Source of the DNA: Geminicoccus roseus DSM 18922
GTDB lineage: Bacteria > Pseudomonadota > Alphaproteobacteria > Geminicoccales > Geminicoccaceae
Direction of reading: 5' to 3'
DNA: 64,000 nucleotides
NCBI RefSeq assembly: GCF_000427665.1
Contig: NZ_KE386572.1
Span: 2,938,196-3,002,195, forward strand
In this document: piece after piece, positions 31,875 to 41,352 of the stretch
Layout of the letters: each line of letters starts with the position of its first letter
How positions within the stretch are numbered: the first letter of the stretch is position 1
Program-made: the position numbers and the translations under genes
Notes under the pieces: model-generated
What the model was told of the DNA's origin: nothing
Databases searched by the model: none
The model's input: only the letters and a program-made list of their open reading frames with translations

Positions 31875-33266
31875 TCAGCGCGGCGGCACCCGTCCCAGGA
31901 GGGGACCCAGCGCCTCGGCCATGGTCGGGTGCGCCAGGACCGCCTCGCGCAGGACCGGGAAGGGCATCCCCGCCAGCATCGCGACCTGCACCACCGCCAC
32001 CACCTCGCTGGCATCCGGGCCGATCATGGTGAAGCCCAGGATCCGGTCGCTGTCGGCCGCGACCAGCACCTTCATGAAGCCGTCGGTGGCCGAAAGGGTC
32101 CGGGCGCGCAGGACGCCCGCGATCGGCAGGCTGGCCGTGCGCACCGCGATCCCGCGCCTGGCGGCCTCGCCCTCGTCCAGCCCGACCCGCGCCAGCTGCG
32201 GCTCGGTGAACAGCGCGTAGGGCACCAGCCGGTCGCCCGTGCTGCGGCTGCCGCCGGCGAGGTTGTCCCGGATGATGCGGAAATCGTCCAGCGAGGCGTG
32301 GGTGAATTGCGGGCTGCCGGCGACCTCGCCCAGGGCCCACACGTTCGGCTGGCTGGTCTCCAGCCGGTCGTTCACCGCAATGAAGCCGCGCCCGGTCAGC
32401 TTGATCCCGGCTTCCTCCAGGCCGATCCCGGCCGTGTTGGGGATGCGGCCGGCGGCTGCCAGGATGTGGCTGGCCTGGATGGTGAGCGAGCCGTCCGCGG
32501 TCTCGGCCAGGACCAGGACATGGTCGCCGGAGCGGCCGGAGACCTGCCGCAGCTTGACACCGGTGCGCAGCTCGATCCCGTCGGCGCGCAGGATGCCGCC
32601 CAGGGTCGCCGCGACGTCGGGATCCTCGCGGCCGGCGATCTGCCCGCCCTGTTCCAGGACGGTGACGCTGGCGCCGAAGCGGCGATAGGCCTGGGCCAGT
32701 TCCAGGCCGACATAGCCGCCGCCGATCACCACGAGATGCTCAGGCACATGGTCGAGGTCCAGCGCCTCCACATGGGTGAGCGGCCGCGCCGCCGCCAGCC
32801 CGGGCACGTCCGGCACGGCGGCGTGGGTCCCGAGGTTGAGGAACAGCCGCTCCGCGGTGAGGGTGACGGCGCCGCCCTCGTTCAGCTGGACCTCGACCCG
32901 GCGGTCGCCCACCAGGCTCGCCTGGCCCATGATCAGCTCGGCGCCGCTGCCGCGGAACTGGTCCAGATGCATGTCGATCAGGCCGTCGACCATGGCGCGC
33001 TTGCGTTCCTGGACCCGCGGCATGGTGACCCCGCCGGGGGCCGGGGCGATGCCGTGGCGGGCGGCCTCCTGGCCCAGGCTCACCAGATGCGAGCTCCAGA
33101 TCACGTTCTTGCTGGGCAGGCAGGCGATGTTCGGGCAGGAGCCGCCGATCCAGCGCCGCTCGACCACGGCGGCGCACTGGCCGGCGCGCGCCAGATGCCA
33201 TGCCAGGTACTTGCCGCCCTCGCCGCTGCCGATGACCAGGGCGTCGTAATGGCCGGTTTGCGCCAT
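31875..33266 (-). CDS. FAD-dependent disulfide oxidoreductase, mercuric reductase-like
   Basis: A 463-residue flavoprotein. FAD site ALVIGSGEGGKYLAW (9-23), redox disulfide C44-PNIA-C49, second nucleotide fold VVIGGGYVGLELA, and the canonical C-terminal HPTMAEAL active-site stretch are all present. It lacks the N-terminal HMA domain and the C-terminal Cys pair of true MerA, so it is probably a dihydrolipoamide/glutathione-reductase-like enzyme of unknown substrate. The start at 33266 (MAQTGHYD) is chosen from homology of the FAD fold. It lies between tRNA-Gly and pqqA, pointing away from pqq. Confidence 0.85.
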   Translation of the reverse strand: MAQTGHYDALVIGSGEGGKYLAWHLARAGQCAAVVERRWIGGSCPNIACLPSKNVIWSSHLVSLGQEAARHGIAPAPGGVTMPRVQERKRAMVDGLIDMHLDQFRGSGAELIMGQASLVGDRRVEVQLNEGGAVTLTAERLFLNLGTHAAVPDVPGLAAARPLTHVEALDLDHVPEHLVVIGGGYVGLELAQAYRRFGASVTVLEQGGQIAGREDPDVAATLGGILRADGIELRTGVKLRQVSGRSGDHVLVLAETADGSLTIQASHILAAAGRIPNTAGIGLEEAGIKLTGRGFIAVNDRLETSQPNVWALGEVAGSPQFTHASLDDFRIIRDNLAGGSRSTGDRLVPYALFTEPQLARVGLDEGEAARRGIAVRTASLPIAGVLRARTLSATDGFMKVLVAADSDRILGFTMIGPDASEVVAVVQVAMLAGMPFPVLREAVLAHPTMAEALGPLLGRVPPR

Positions 33267-33488
33267 GATGGAGGTGCCTCGCGTTGCTTGGGGCGGTCGG
33301 AACAGGCGGCCTGTGCGCCGCACGCCACCTGATCCCGCGTCCGGGCACTGCCGTATTGAATGAAAGAGCCGATGGCCCGGGCGGTACGGCACCCAAGTGG
33401 ACGGAGCTTTTCCGGCGACATGCCAGGAACGTCTGGGGTAGGTGGGGTTTGATCTGCTTGACGAAGACAGCCCGTGAGGAGCCGAAGA

Positions 33489-33593
33489 ATGACCTGGGAA
33501 ACCCCGATCCTGATCGAAATGCGCGTCGGCATGGAGGTCACCAGCTACGAATCGGCCGAGATCGAGGCGCCGGAAGGCGACCTGATCGACTGA
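33489..33593 (+). CDS. pqqA: PQQ precursor peptide PqqA
   Basis: A 34-residue peptide ending ...EGDLID. The crosslinked pair Glu and Tyr is present in E16-V-T-S-Y20, the invariant core from which pyrroloquinoline quinone is made. GAGGAG lies about 10 nt upstream of the ATG. It is followed 37 nt later by pqqB. The length is slightly above the common 23-29 residues because of an acidic tail after Tyr20. Confidence 0.95.
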   Translation: MTWETPILIEMRVGMEVTSYESAEIEAPEGDLID

Positions 33594-33630
33594 TGCCAGC
33601 GCCGCACGGCCGCGGGCCTGGTGCGGCGTC

Positions 33631-34527
33631 GTGAGGATCATCGTTCTCGGATCGGCGGCCGGCGGCGGCTTTCCCCAGTGGAACTGCCGCTGCCCGGTCT
33701 GCCGGCTGGCCTGGGCGGGCGACAAGCGGGTCACGCCCCGGACCCAGTCCGGGCTGGCGGTCAGCGCGGACGGCGAGCGGTGGATCCTGCTCAACGCTTC
33801 GCCCGACCTGCGCCAGCAGATCCTGGCGACCCCGGCGCTCCACCCGAAAACAGGCCTGCGTCACAGCCCGATCGCGGCCGTGATCCTGACCAATGGCGAG
33901 CTCGACCACATCGCCGGGCTTCTGACCCTGCGCGAGCGGCAGGCCTTCCGCCTGTACGCGACCGAGACGACCCATGCTTCGGTCAGGAGCAACGACCTGT
34001 TCCGCGCGCTCGACGAGAAGCTGGTCGAGCGCTGCCCGATGCAGCCGGGCGAACCGCTGGACCTGCCGGGCCTGCGCTTCGTTCCGTTCGTGGTGCCGGG
34101 CAAGGTGCCGCTCTACCAGGAAAGCGGCGACGTCGCGCTGGGCGAGGAGACCGAGCATGTGCTGGGGCTGGAGATCATCGCGGACGGCCAGCGCTGCCTC
34201 TATGTGCCGAACTGCGCCCGGATCACGCCGGAACTGCGCGAGCGGCTGGCGGGAGCCGACCTCCTGTTCTTCGACGGCACCACCTTCACCGACGACGAGA
34301 TGGTCCGCCACGGCCTCTCGCCCAAGACCGCGGCGCGGATGGGGCATCTCGCCATGGACGGGCCCGACGGCTCGATCGCGGGCCTGGCCGGCCTCCCGCT
34401 CGGACGGCGGGTCTTCCTTCACCTGAACAACAGCAACCCGGCCCTGGTCGAGGGTTCAGCCGAGCGGCTGCAGGTGGCCGCCGCCGGCTGGGAGCTGGCG
34501 CATGACGGCATGGAGTTCACGCTTTGA
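33631..34527 (+). CDS. pqqB: PQQ biosynthesis protein PqqB
   Basis: A 298-residue metallo-beta-lactamase-fold protein. It starts with GTG and the hallmark MRIIVLGSAAGGGFPQWNCRC; the zinc Cys are C19, C21 and C24 in WNCRCPVC and the altered MBL motif is TNGELDHIAGL. PqqB hydroxylates the Tyr of the PqqA-derived dipeptide. The stop overlaps the pqqC start (TTGA). Confidence 0.95.
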   Translation: MRIIVLGSAAGGGFPQWNCRCPVCRLAWAGDKRVTPRTQSGLAVSADGERWILLNASPDLRQQILATPALHPKTGLRHSPIAAVILTNGELDHIAGLLTLRERQAFRLYATETTHASVRSNDLFRALDEKLVERCPMQPGEPLDLPGLRFVPFVVPGKVPLYQESGDVALGEETEHVLGLEIIADGQRCLYVPNCARITPELRERLAGADLLFFDGTTFTDDEMVRHGLSPKTAARMGHLAMDGPDGSIAGLAGLPLGRRVFLHLNNSNPALVEGSAERLQVAAAGWELAHDGMEFTL

Positions 34528-35252
34528 CCGAACGGCTGGGACGCGGGGAACTGGAGGCCGCGCTGCGGCAGGTCGGCGCCGAGCGCTACCATCACCTGCA
34601 CCCGTTCCACCAGCGGCTGCACGGTGGTGCCTGCAGCCGCGGCGAGGTGCAGGCCTGGGCGCTCAACCGCTACTATTACCAGTCGATGATCCCGGTCAAA
34701 GACGCGGCCGTGCTCGGGCAGATGCGCGATCCGGCGCTGCGGCGGGCCTGGCGGCAGCGGATCGTCGACCATGACGGCGACCGGGACGGCGAGGGCGGCA
34801 TCGCCCGCTGGCTGGCGCTGACCGACGGGGTCGGGCTCGACCGCGACCTGGTGGTGTCCACCCGCGCCGTCCTGCCGACCACCCGGTTCGCGGTCGAGGC
34901 CTATGTCGCGTTCTGCCGGGACCGGACGCTGCTGGAAGCGATCGCGTCCTCGCTGACCGAACTGTTCTCGCCGCAGATCATCGGCGAGCGGATCGCCGGG
35001 ATGCTGGCCCATTACGACTTCGTCGACCAGGGCGTGCTGGCCTATTTCACCGCCCGCCCGCCCCAGGCCGAGCGGGACAGCGCCTTTGCGCTGGCCTACG
35101 TGCTGGAGCATGCGGTCACGCCGGAGACGCAGGCGGCCGCGCTGGCGGCCTTAAGCTTCAAGACCGAGGTGCTGTGGGCGCAGCTCGACGGGTTGTGGAT
35201 GGCCTATGTGGAAGGCCGCCCGCCGCCGGGCGCGTGGAGGCCAGCACCATGA
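34524..35252 (+). CDS. pqqC: Pyrroloquinoline-quinone synthase PqqC
   Basis: A 242-residue cofactorless oxidase that catalyses the last ring closure and eight-electron oxidation to PQQ. The helical bundle motifs [35 protein letters not shown] and HYDFV..GVLAYF are typical. It uses a TTG start that overlaps the pqqB TGA; its own TGA overlaps the pqqD ATG. Confidence 0.95.
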   Translation: MTERLGRGELEAALRQVGAERYHHLHPFHQRLHGGACSRGEVQAWALNRYYYQSMIPVKDAAVLGQMRDPALRRAWRQRIVDHDGDRDGEGGIARWLALTDGVGLDRDLVVSTRAVLPTTRFAVEAYVAFCRDRTLLEAIASSLTELFSPQIIGERIAGMLAHYDFVDQGVLAYFTARPPQAERDSAFALAYVLEHAVTPETQAAALAALSFKTEVLWAQLDGLWMAYVEGRPPPGAWRPAP

Positions 35253-35530
35253 GCCACGCGATCCCAAACGACGCCCGCCCGCGTTTGCCGCGCGGGGTGC
35301 GGCTGCGCCAGGACAAGGCGCGGAACTGCTGGCTCCTGCTGGCGCCGGAAACCCTGTTCGAGCTGAACCAGAGTTCGGTGGAGATCCTGCGGCGATGCAC
35401 CGGCGAGCAGAGCTTCGCCCAGATCGTGGACGAGCTGGCCCAGAGCTTCGGCGTGGACCGGATGCGAGTCGAACAGGACAGCCAGGCCCTGCTCGGCCAG
35501 CTGCTGGCCAAGCGGTTGATCGACCTGTGA
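35249..35530 (+). CDS. pqqD: PQQ peptide chaperone PqqD
   Basis: A 93-residue RiPP recognition element that binds PqqA and presents it to PqqE. Motifs: [41 protein letters not shown] and [17 protein letters not shown] overlap with pqqC and GTGA overlap with pqqE. Confidence 0.95.
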   Translation: MSHAIPNDARPRLPRGVRLRQDKARNCWLLLAPETLFELNQSSVEILRRCTGEQSFAQIVDELAQSFGVDRMRVEQDSQALLGQLLAKRLIDL

Positions 35531-36606
35531 GCATGCCGCCACCGGTCGGCCTCCTGGCCGAGCTCACCCATCGCTGCCCGCTGGGATGCCCGTATTGTTC
35601 CAACCCGCTCCGGCTGGACCAGAAGGGCGCCGAGCTGGACACCGCCGCATGGCAGCAGGTGTTCCGGCAGGCGGCGGAGCTGGGCGTGCTGCACGTCCAT
35701 CTGTCGGGCGGCGAGCCGGTGGCCAGGCCGGACCTGGCCGACCTCGTCGCCACCTGCGCAGAACAGGGCCTCTACACCAACCTGATCACCTCGGGCATCG
35801 GCCTGAGCGAGCGGCGGGTGGCGGCGATCGCGGAAGCGGGCCTGGACCATGTCCAGCTCTCGATCCAGGACGCGCTGCCGGACAGCGCCGACCGGATCGC
35901 CGGCTATAGCGGCGCGTTTGCGCGCAAGCGGGAGACCGCCCGGCTGGTGGTGGCGGCGGGCCTGCCGCTCACCGTCAACTTCGTGCTGCACCGGGCCAAC
36001 ATCGAGCGCGCCGCCGGCCTGATCGAGCTGGCGATCGAGCTTGGCGCCCGGCGGGTCGAGATCGCCCATGCCCAGTATTATGGCTGGGCGCTGGCCAACC
36101 GCGCGGCCCTACAGCCTGCGCCCGACCAGGTGCGCCGGGCGGTGGCCGAGGTCGAGCGGATGAAGGCCTCGACCGGCGGCACCATCGTGATCGACCATGT
36201 GGCCCCGGACTACCACGCAAGGTTCCCCAAGGCCTGCATGGGCGGCTGGGCCAGGCGCAGCCTGAACGTCACGCCGTCCGGCCGCGTGCTGCCCTGCCAT
36301 GCCGCCGAGACCATCCCGGGCCTGGAGTTCTGGTCGGTGGCCGAGCGCTCCCTGGCCGAGATCTGGGCGCAGTCGCCGGCCTTCAACGCGTTTCGCGGGA
36401 CCGACTGGATGCAGGAGCCCTGCCGGTCCTGCGCGCGCAAGGAGGTCGATTTCGGCGGCTGCCGCTGCCAGGCGATGGCGCTGGCGGGCGACGCCCGCGC
36501 CACCGACCCGGTCTGCGTGCTGTCCCCGCACCGGGGCCTGGTCGACGCGGCCCTGCAAGGCGAGACCGCCGGCGACGCCAGGCCGGACTATGTGTACCGG
36601 CGCTGA
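35527..36606 (+). CDS. pqqE: PqqA peptide cyclase (radical SAM) PqqE
   Basis: A 359-residue radical SAM enzyme that makes the Glu-Tyr carbon-carbon bond in PqqA. The radical SAM cluster is C17-x3-C21-x2-C24 ([10 protein letters not shown]) and SPASM-type auxiliary cysteines follow near the C-terminus ([26 protein letters not shown]). I favour the GTG at 35527, which overlaps the pqqD stop; an ATG two codons on (35533) is the alternative. A hairpin at 36618-36647 closes the operon. Confidence 0.95.
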   Translation: MSMPPPVGLLAELTHRCPLGCPYCSNPLRLDQKGAELDTAAWQQVFRQAAELGVLHVHLSGGEPVARPDLADLVATCAEQGLYTNLITSGIGLSERRVAAIAEAGLDHVQLSIQDALPDSADRIAGYSGAFARKRETARLVVAAGLPLTVNFVLHRANIERAAGLIELAIELGARRVEIAHAQYYGWALANRAALQPAPDQVRRAVAEVERMKASTGGTIVIDHVAPDYHARFPKACMGGWARRSLNVTPSGRVLPCHAAETIPGLEFWSVAERSLAEIWAQSPAFNAFRGTDWMQEPCRSCARKEVDFGGCRCQAMALAGDARATDPVCVLSPHRGLVDAALQGETAGDARPDYVYRR

Positions 36607-36617
36607 CGGTCCGGGGG

Positions 36618-36647
36618 AGCCGGGCATCCTTTGGAGGATGCCGGGCT
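36618..36647. terminator. Hairpin after pqqE
   Basis: AGCCGGGCATCCT and AGGATGCCGGGCT pair over 13 positions with one mismatch and a 4-nt loop (TTGG). It lies 12 nt past the pqqE stop and before the converging molybdoenzyme gene. No U-run, so termination strength is uncertain. Confidence 0.55.
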
Positions 36648-36673
36648 GACCCATCCGGAGCGGGGCAGCACCT

Positions 36674-38941
36674 TCAGCCGGCCGCGAGCGGCAGGCCCGG
36701 CAGGAGCTGGTCCAGCGAGACCGGCAGGCTGCGCACCCGGACACCGGTGGCGTGCCAGATCGCGTTGACCACCGCCCCGGCGGTGCCGGTGATCCCGATC
36801 TCGCCGACCCCCTTGGTGCCGATCGCGTTGACGTGCGGGTCGTGCTCCTCGACCAGGATCGCCTCGATCGACGGCAGGTCGGCGTTCACCGGGACATGGT
36901 ACTCGGCGAGGTTCGGGTTCATCGGCCGGCCGCTGCGCCGGTCGAGCAGGGCATGCTCGTGCAGGGCGAAGGAAACGCCCCAGATCATCCCGCCCCGGTA
37001 CTGGCTCTCCACCATGCGCGGGTTGACGATCCGCCCGGCGGCGAACGCGCCGACCAGCCGGGCGACCCGGACCTGACCCAGTTCCGGATCGACCCGCACC
37101 TCGGCGAACACCGCCCCGTGGGCGTGGCGCGCGAACGGGTCCTGGGCGCCCGGCGGGGGTGCACTCTGGCCGTGGCCGCTGATCGAGGCGAGGCCGGCCC
37201 GGTCCAGGATCGTGGCGAAGCTCTCGCTGACTCCCGGGTCGTCGCGCCGCACCAGCCGGCCGTCCTGGGCGCTCACCCCGGCATTGTCCGCGCCGAACAG
37301 GAGCGAGCCCGGATCGGCCATGGCCAGGGCGGCCAAGGCGGCGATCGCGTCCGCGCCGGCGGCATGGATCGCCGAGCCCGCCGTCGCGGTCTGCGCCGAG
37401 GCGCCGGCGATGCCGCCCGGGGGCAGGTCCGAGCGGCCCATGCGCAGCTCCACCAGCCCCAGCGGCAGGCAGACGCTGTCCGCGGCCAGCTGCGCCAGCG
37501 CGGTCCAGGCACCCTGGCCCATGTCGATGGCACCGGTCTCCACCAGCGCGGTCCCGTCGCGGCGCAGCTCGACCGTCGCTTCCGCCTGGAACATCCGGGT
37601 CGGGAAGGTGGCGGTGCCGACGCCCCATCCCAGCAGGAAGTCCTGCTCGTCCCGCATCTGCCGCGGTGCCAGCGGGCGGCCCTGCCAGCCGAACCGCTCG
37701 GCCCCGGCGGCGTAGCAGCGGCGCAGCTCCTTGGAGGAGAACGGCTTGCCGGAGATCGGCTCGCGCTCGGCATGGTTGGCCAGGCGGAACGCCAGCGGAT
37801 CCATGCCGCAGGCCTCGGCCATCTCGTCGACCGCCGCCTCCAGGGCCACGCTGCCGGACGCCTCGCCGGGTGCCCGCATGTAGATCGGCGTGCCGATGTC
37901 GAGCCGGACCGCCTCGTAATGGGTCCGGAGCGCGCCGGTCGCGTAGAGCGTGTGCGAGATGCTGCTGCTGGGCTCGTAATAGTCGTCGAACCGGCTGGAG
38001 GCGGTCAGGGTGTGGTGGTCGAGCGCCGCCAGTGTCCCGTCCGCGCGCGCACCCAGCCGGAGCGTCTGCCGGGTCGCCGAGCGGTGCCCGACCGGGCCGA
38101 ACATCTGCTCGCGCCGCAGCACGAGCTTCACCGGGCGGCCGACCAGCCGGGCGGCGAGGATGCCCAGGACCTGCGGCCCGGAGATCACGAATTTCGAGCC
38201 GAACCCGCCGCCCAGGAAGGGTGCCCGGATCAGGATGTGCTCTGGGTCCATGCCGAGCAGCCCGGCTATCCGCTGCCGCGCCACGCCCAGCCCCTGGTTC
38301 GGCGTGTCGATCACCAGCCGCTCGCCCTGCCATTCCGCCACGATGGCGTGGGGCTCGATCGGGTTGTGGTACTGCTCCGGGGTCTCGTAGACCGCCTCGA
38401 TCCGCCGGACCGCGCTGTCCAGGGCGGCCTCGATCTCGCCGCCCGCGGTCTCCACCGGCAGTTCGCCCACCCCCACCCGCTCCGGCACGAACCGGCCGGG
38501 CGCGTCGAGGCCGACCTGGACCGGCTCCGCCAGATAGGTCGGCGCAAGCAGGGCGGCGCCCTCGGTGGCCGCTTCCAGGGTCTGGGCGATCACCACCGCG
38601 ATCGGCTGGTGGGCGTAGCGGACGCTGTCGTCCTGCAGCAGCTCCATCTTGAAGGTGAGGATCTCGCCGACCTGGTCGGGATCGCGGGCGATCTTCGGCA
38701 CGTTGCGCGGCGTCATCACCTCGACCACGCCCGGATGGGTCCTGGCCGCCGCCTCGTCGAGCGCCAGCACCCGGCCGCGCGCGATGCTGCTAACCGCCAG
38801 CACCGCATGCAGCATGCCGGGCGGGTGGTTGTCGGCGGCATAGGTGGCGGCGCCGGTCACCTTCAACTCGCCGTCGCGCCGGGTCAGGCCCTGGCCGATG
38901 CTGGAGCCGAACCGGGGCATGCCGTTCGAAAGGTCAGCCAT
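36674..38941 (-). CDS. Xanthine dehydrogenase-family molybdenum hydroxylase, large (Moco) subunit
   Basis: A 755-residue molybdopterin-binding subunit. Motifs include GAATYAADNHPPGMLHAVL at the start, FLGGGFGSKF, a Moco loop near YMRAPGEASGSVALEAAVDEMA, GAIDMGQGAWTALAQLAAD and the catalytic glutamate in KGVGEIGITGTAGAVVNAI near the C-terminus. It hydroxylates an aldehyde or heterocycle using water. Together with the FAD and 2Fe-2S genes it forms an alpha-beta-gamma complex like the PaoABC/YagTSR aldehyde oxidoreductases; no Tat signal is seen in the 2Fe-2S subunit, so it is probably cytoplasmic. Overlaps the FAD gene by 8 nt. Confidence 0.92.
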   Translation of the reverse strand: MADLSNGMPRFGSSIGQGLTRRDGELKVTGAATYAADNHPPGMLHAVLAVSSIARGRVLALDEAAARTHPGVVEVMTPRNVPKIARDPDQVGEILTFKMELLQDDSVRYAHQPIAVVIAQTLEAATEGAALLAPTYLAEPVQVGLDAPGRFVPERVGVGELPVETAGGEIEAALDSAVRRIEAVYETPEQYHNPIEPHAIVAEWQGERLVIDTPNQGLGVARQRIAGLLGMDPEHILIRAPFLGGGFGSKFVISGPQVLGILAARLVGRPVKLVLRREQMFGPVGHRSATRQTLRLGARADGTLAALDHHTLTASSRFDDYYEPSSSISHTLYATGALRTHYEAVRLDIGTPIYMRAPGEASGSVALEAAVDEMAEACGMDPLAFRLANHAEREPISGKPFSSKELRRCYAAGAERFGWQGRPLAPRQMRDEQDFLLGWGVGTATFPTRMFQAEATVELRRDGTALVETGAIDMGQGAWTALAQLAADSVCLPLGLVELRMGRSDLPPGGIAGASAQTATAGSAIHAAGADAIAALAALAMADPGSLLFGADNAGVSAQDGRLVRRDDPGVSESFATILDRAGLASISGHGQSAPPPGAQDPFARHAHGAVFAEVRVDPELGQVRVARLVGAFAAGRIVNPRMVESQYRGGMIWGVSFALHEHALLDRRSGRPMNPNLAEYHVPVNADLPSIEAILVEEHDPHVNAIGTKGVGEIGITGTAGAVVNAIWHATGVRVRSLPVSLDQLLPGLPLAAG

Positions 38942-39988
38942 GGGCCAGGGCCTCCTTGGGGGTGGCGAGGGGCGAGGCGGGCAGCGGCGGCAGGCGCTCG
39001 GGCGTGCCGGCCGCGGCCAGGCGCAGCGCGCGGGCCACGACCCGGCGCGCCAGCTCGATCTTGAACGCGTTGGCGCCGGAGGGGCGCGCATCCGCAAGCG
39101 CCGCCCAGGCAGCGTCGGCATACGCCGCCTCGCCGGGCGCGCGGCCCGCCAGCGCGGCCTCGGCGGCATGTGCCCGCCAGGGCCTGGCGGCGACGCCGCC
39201 CAGCGCCACCCGCGCTTCCTGGATGATCCCGCCTTCCAGGCGCAGGGCCGCCGCGGCCGAGACCACCGCGAAGGCATAGGAGGTGCGCTCCCGCAGCTTG
39301 ACGTAGCGGGCGTTTCCGGAGAACGCGGCGGCCGAAGCCGGCAGCCGCACCGCCAGGATCAGCTCGCCCGGGCGCAGGCTGGTTTCCCTGGCCGGATCCT
39401 CGCCCGGCAGAAGGTGCAGTTCCTCCACCGGCAGCTCGCGCGGGCCGGCCGGCCCGTCCAGTTCCAGCACCGCGCCCAGCGCCACGAGCGGCACCGCAAA
39501 GTCGGAGGGATGGGTGGCGATGCAGGCCGGGCTCCAGCCCAGGACGGCGTGCAGGCGGTTGTCGCCCTCGCGGGCGTCGCAGCCGGCCCCGGGGCTGCGC
39601 CGGTTGCAGGCGCTGGCCGGGTCGTAGAAATGCAGGCAGCGGGTGCGCTGCAGAAGGTTGCCGCCGACCGTGGCGGCATTGCGCAGCTGGGCGGACGCGC
39701 CGGAAAGCAGGGCTTCCGCGACTGCCGGGAAGGTGCCGGCGAACTCCTGGTCGTGGGCGAGGTCGCTGTTGCGCACCAGGGCCCCGATCCGCACGCCGCC
39801 ATCGGCCAGGCGCTCGACCCGGTTCAGGCCGGGCAGGCGGGTGATGTCGACGATCCGGCCGGGCTGGGCGATGCGGCCCTTCATCAGGTCGAGCAGGTTG
39901 GTCCCGCCGGCCAGGTAGACCGATCCGGGCGCGGACCCGGCGTCGATCGCCTCGGCGACGCTGGCCGGGCGGAGATAGTCGAACCGGT

Positions 39989-39992
<4 letters not shown>
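38934..39992 (-). CDS. Xanthine dehydrogenase-family FAD-binding subunit
   Basis: A 352-residue subunit starting MNRFDYLRPASVAEAI, with the FAD loops YLAGGTNLLDLMK and ATVGGNLLQRTRC. The insert CLHFYDPASACNRRSPGAGCDA carries several Cys, as in the PaoB-type subunits that bind an extra 4Fe-4S cluster. It begins in an ATGA overlap with the 2Fe-2S gene. Confidence 0.92.
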
Positions 39993-40486
<494 letters not shown>

Positions 40487-40494
40487 GCGAATAT

Positions 40495-40507
40495 CCCACC
40501 AGGTGGG
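40495..40507. promoter_or_regulatory. Palindrome over the ribosome-binding site of the molybdoenzyme operon
   Basis: CCCACC-A-GGTGGG. On the minus strand the GGTGGG half is the best Shine-Dalgarno-like sequence for the 2Fe-2S subunit gene, so a protein bound here or a local fold could limit translation or transcription start. Confidence 0.35.
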
Positions 40508-40609
40508 GGTGCGCCTGCCGGCGTGGCGCCAGACGGTTCCGGCCGATGCCGGGGATATCCAGGGTGCGGGGGGCTGCGGTCTTGCACGAAACGGCGCAGT
40601 CCGGAGCGG

Positions 40610-41164
40610 CTAGAGCCGGCGGAGCATGTCCATCAGCTGGCCGACCCTGACGCGGTGGGCGTCGGGATCGGCGGCGAGATTGGCGTCGATGCAGGCGCCG
40701 GAGAAGAAGGTCGCGATCAGCCCGGCGATGGTCTCGGCATCGGCGTCAGGCCGCTCGGCCCGGACGTTGCGGGCGATGTCCTGCAGGCGCAGGCGACCAT
40801 GGTCGGCGATCAGGGCCACCGCGCGCGGCGGCAGCCCGGCGACGTCGCGGGTAGAGTTGATCGAGAAGCAGCCCGGCCGCCCGGTGGTGGCGAAGGGGGC
40901 CTGCAGCAGGAACTGCTCGATATTGTCCCAGCCGGCCGGCTCCCGGGCCAGGATCCGCCGGGCGGGCCCGGTCTCGAGATAGCGCTGCAGGGCGGCGACA
41001 AAGAGATCCTCCTTGTCGTCGAACTCCGCATAGAGCCCCGACTTGTTGACCCCGGTGGCCCGTTCGAGCTGCTGCAGGTTGGTGCCCGCCAGCCCGAACT
41101 GCCAGAACACCGGGATCGCCTTGTCGAGCACGCCGTCGCGGCTGAATTTCCTGGGTCGCGCCAT
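40610..41164 (-). CDS. TetR/AcrR family transcriptional regulator
   Basis: A 184-residue repressor with an N-terminal HTH (11-57; DKAIPVFWQFGLAGTNLQQLERATGVNKSGLYAEF) and a helical ligand domain with a Cys in GRPGCFSINS. It is divergent from an MFS gene, and a palindrome of the type TGAACC-N4-GGTTCA sits 20 nt upstream of its start with two more copies before the MFS gene, so autoregulation plus control of the MFS/lactonase unit is very likely. The start at 41164 (MARPRK) is chosen; 41176 is possible and neither has a strong ribosome-binding site. Confidence 0.88.
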   Translation of the reverse strand: MARPRKFSRDGVLDKAIPVFWQFGLAGTNLQQLERATGVNKSGLYAEFDDKEDLFVAALQRYLETGPARRILAREPAGWDNIEQFLLQAPFATTGRPGCFSINSTRDVAGLPPRAVALIADHGRLRLQDIARNVRAERPDADAETIAGLIATFFSGACIDANLAADPDAHRVRVGQLMDMLRRL

Positions 41165-41183
41165 GGGCAGGAACATACTGTTC

Positions 41184-41199
41184 TGAACCGAAAGGTTCA
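41184..41199. promoter_or_regulatory. TetR operator copy 1
   Basis: TGAACC-GAAA-GGTTCA, perfect 6-bp arms around 4 bp. It lies just upstream of the tetR start, positioned to block tetR transcription. Confidence 0.7.
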
Positions 41200-41245
41200 A
41201 TACGCGCCGTGCCGGTTCCGCCGAGAGTGGCCGCATTCCGGTAAT

Positions 41246-41259
41246 GAACCGTTTGGTTC
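41246..41259. promoter_or_regulatory. TetR operator copy 2
   Basis: GAACC-GTTT-GGTTC, perfect 5-bp arms around 4 bp. Its centre is 61 bp from copy 1, between the two divergent genes. Confidence 0.7.
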
Positions 41260-41300
41260 GAAACGTGGTTGACGCGCCGGACCAGGCGCCGCTAGGTTTT

Positions 41301-41314
41301 GAACTGTTCGGTTC
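41301..41314. promoter_or_regulatory. TetR operator copy 3
   Basis: GAACT-GTTC-GGTTC, one mismatch from the GAACC-N4-GGTTC pattern. It lies 39 nt upstream of the MFS start and its centre is 55 bp from copy 2. Confidence 0.6.
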
Positions 41315-41352
41315 GTTAAGGCCGGGCGTTCCCCTCGGAAAGGAGTCGAGGC

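Noticed and set aside
31875-33266. Mercuric reductase (merA) call
   Set aside because: The HMA domain and the C-terminal vicinal cysteines are missing and no mer genes are nearby.
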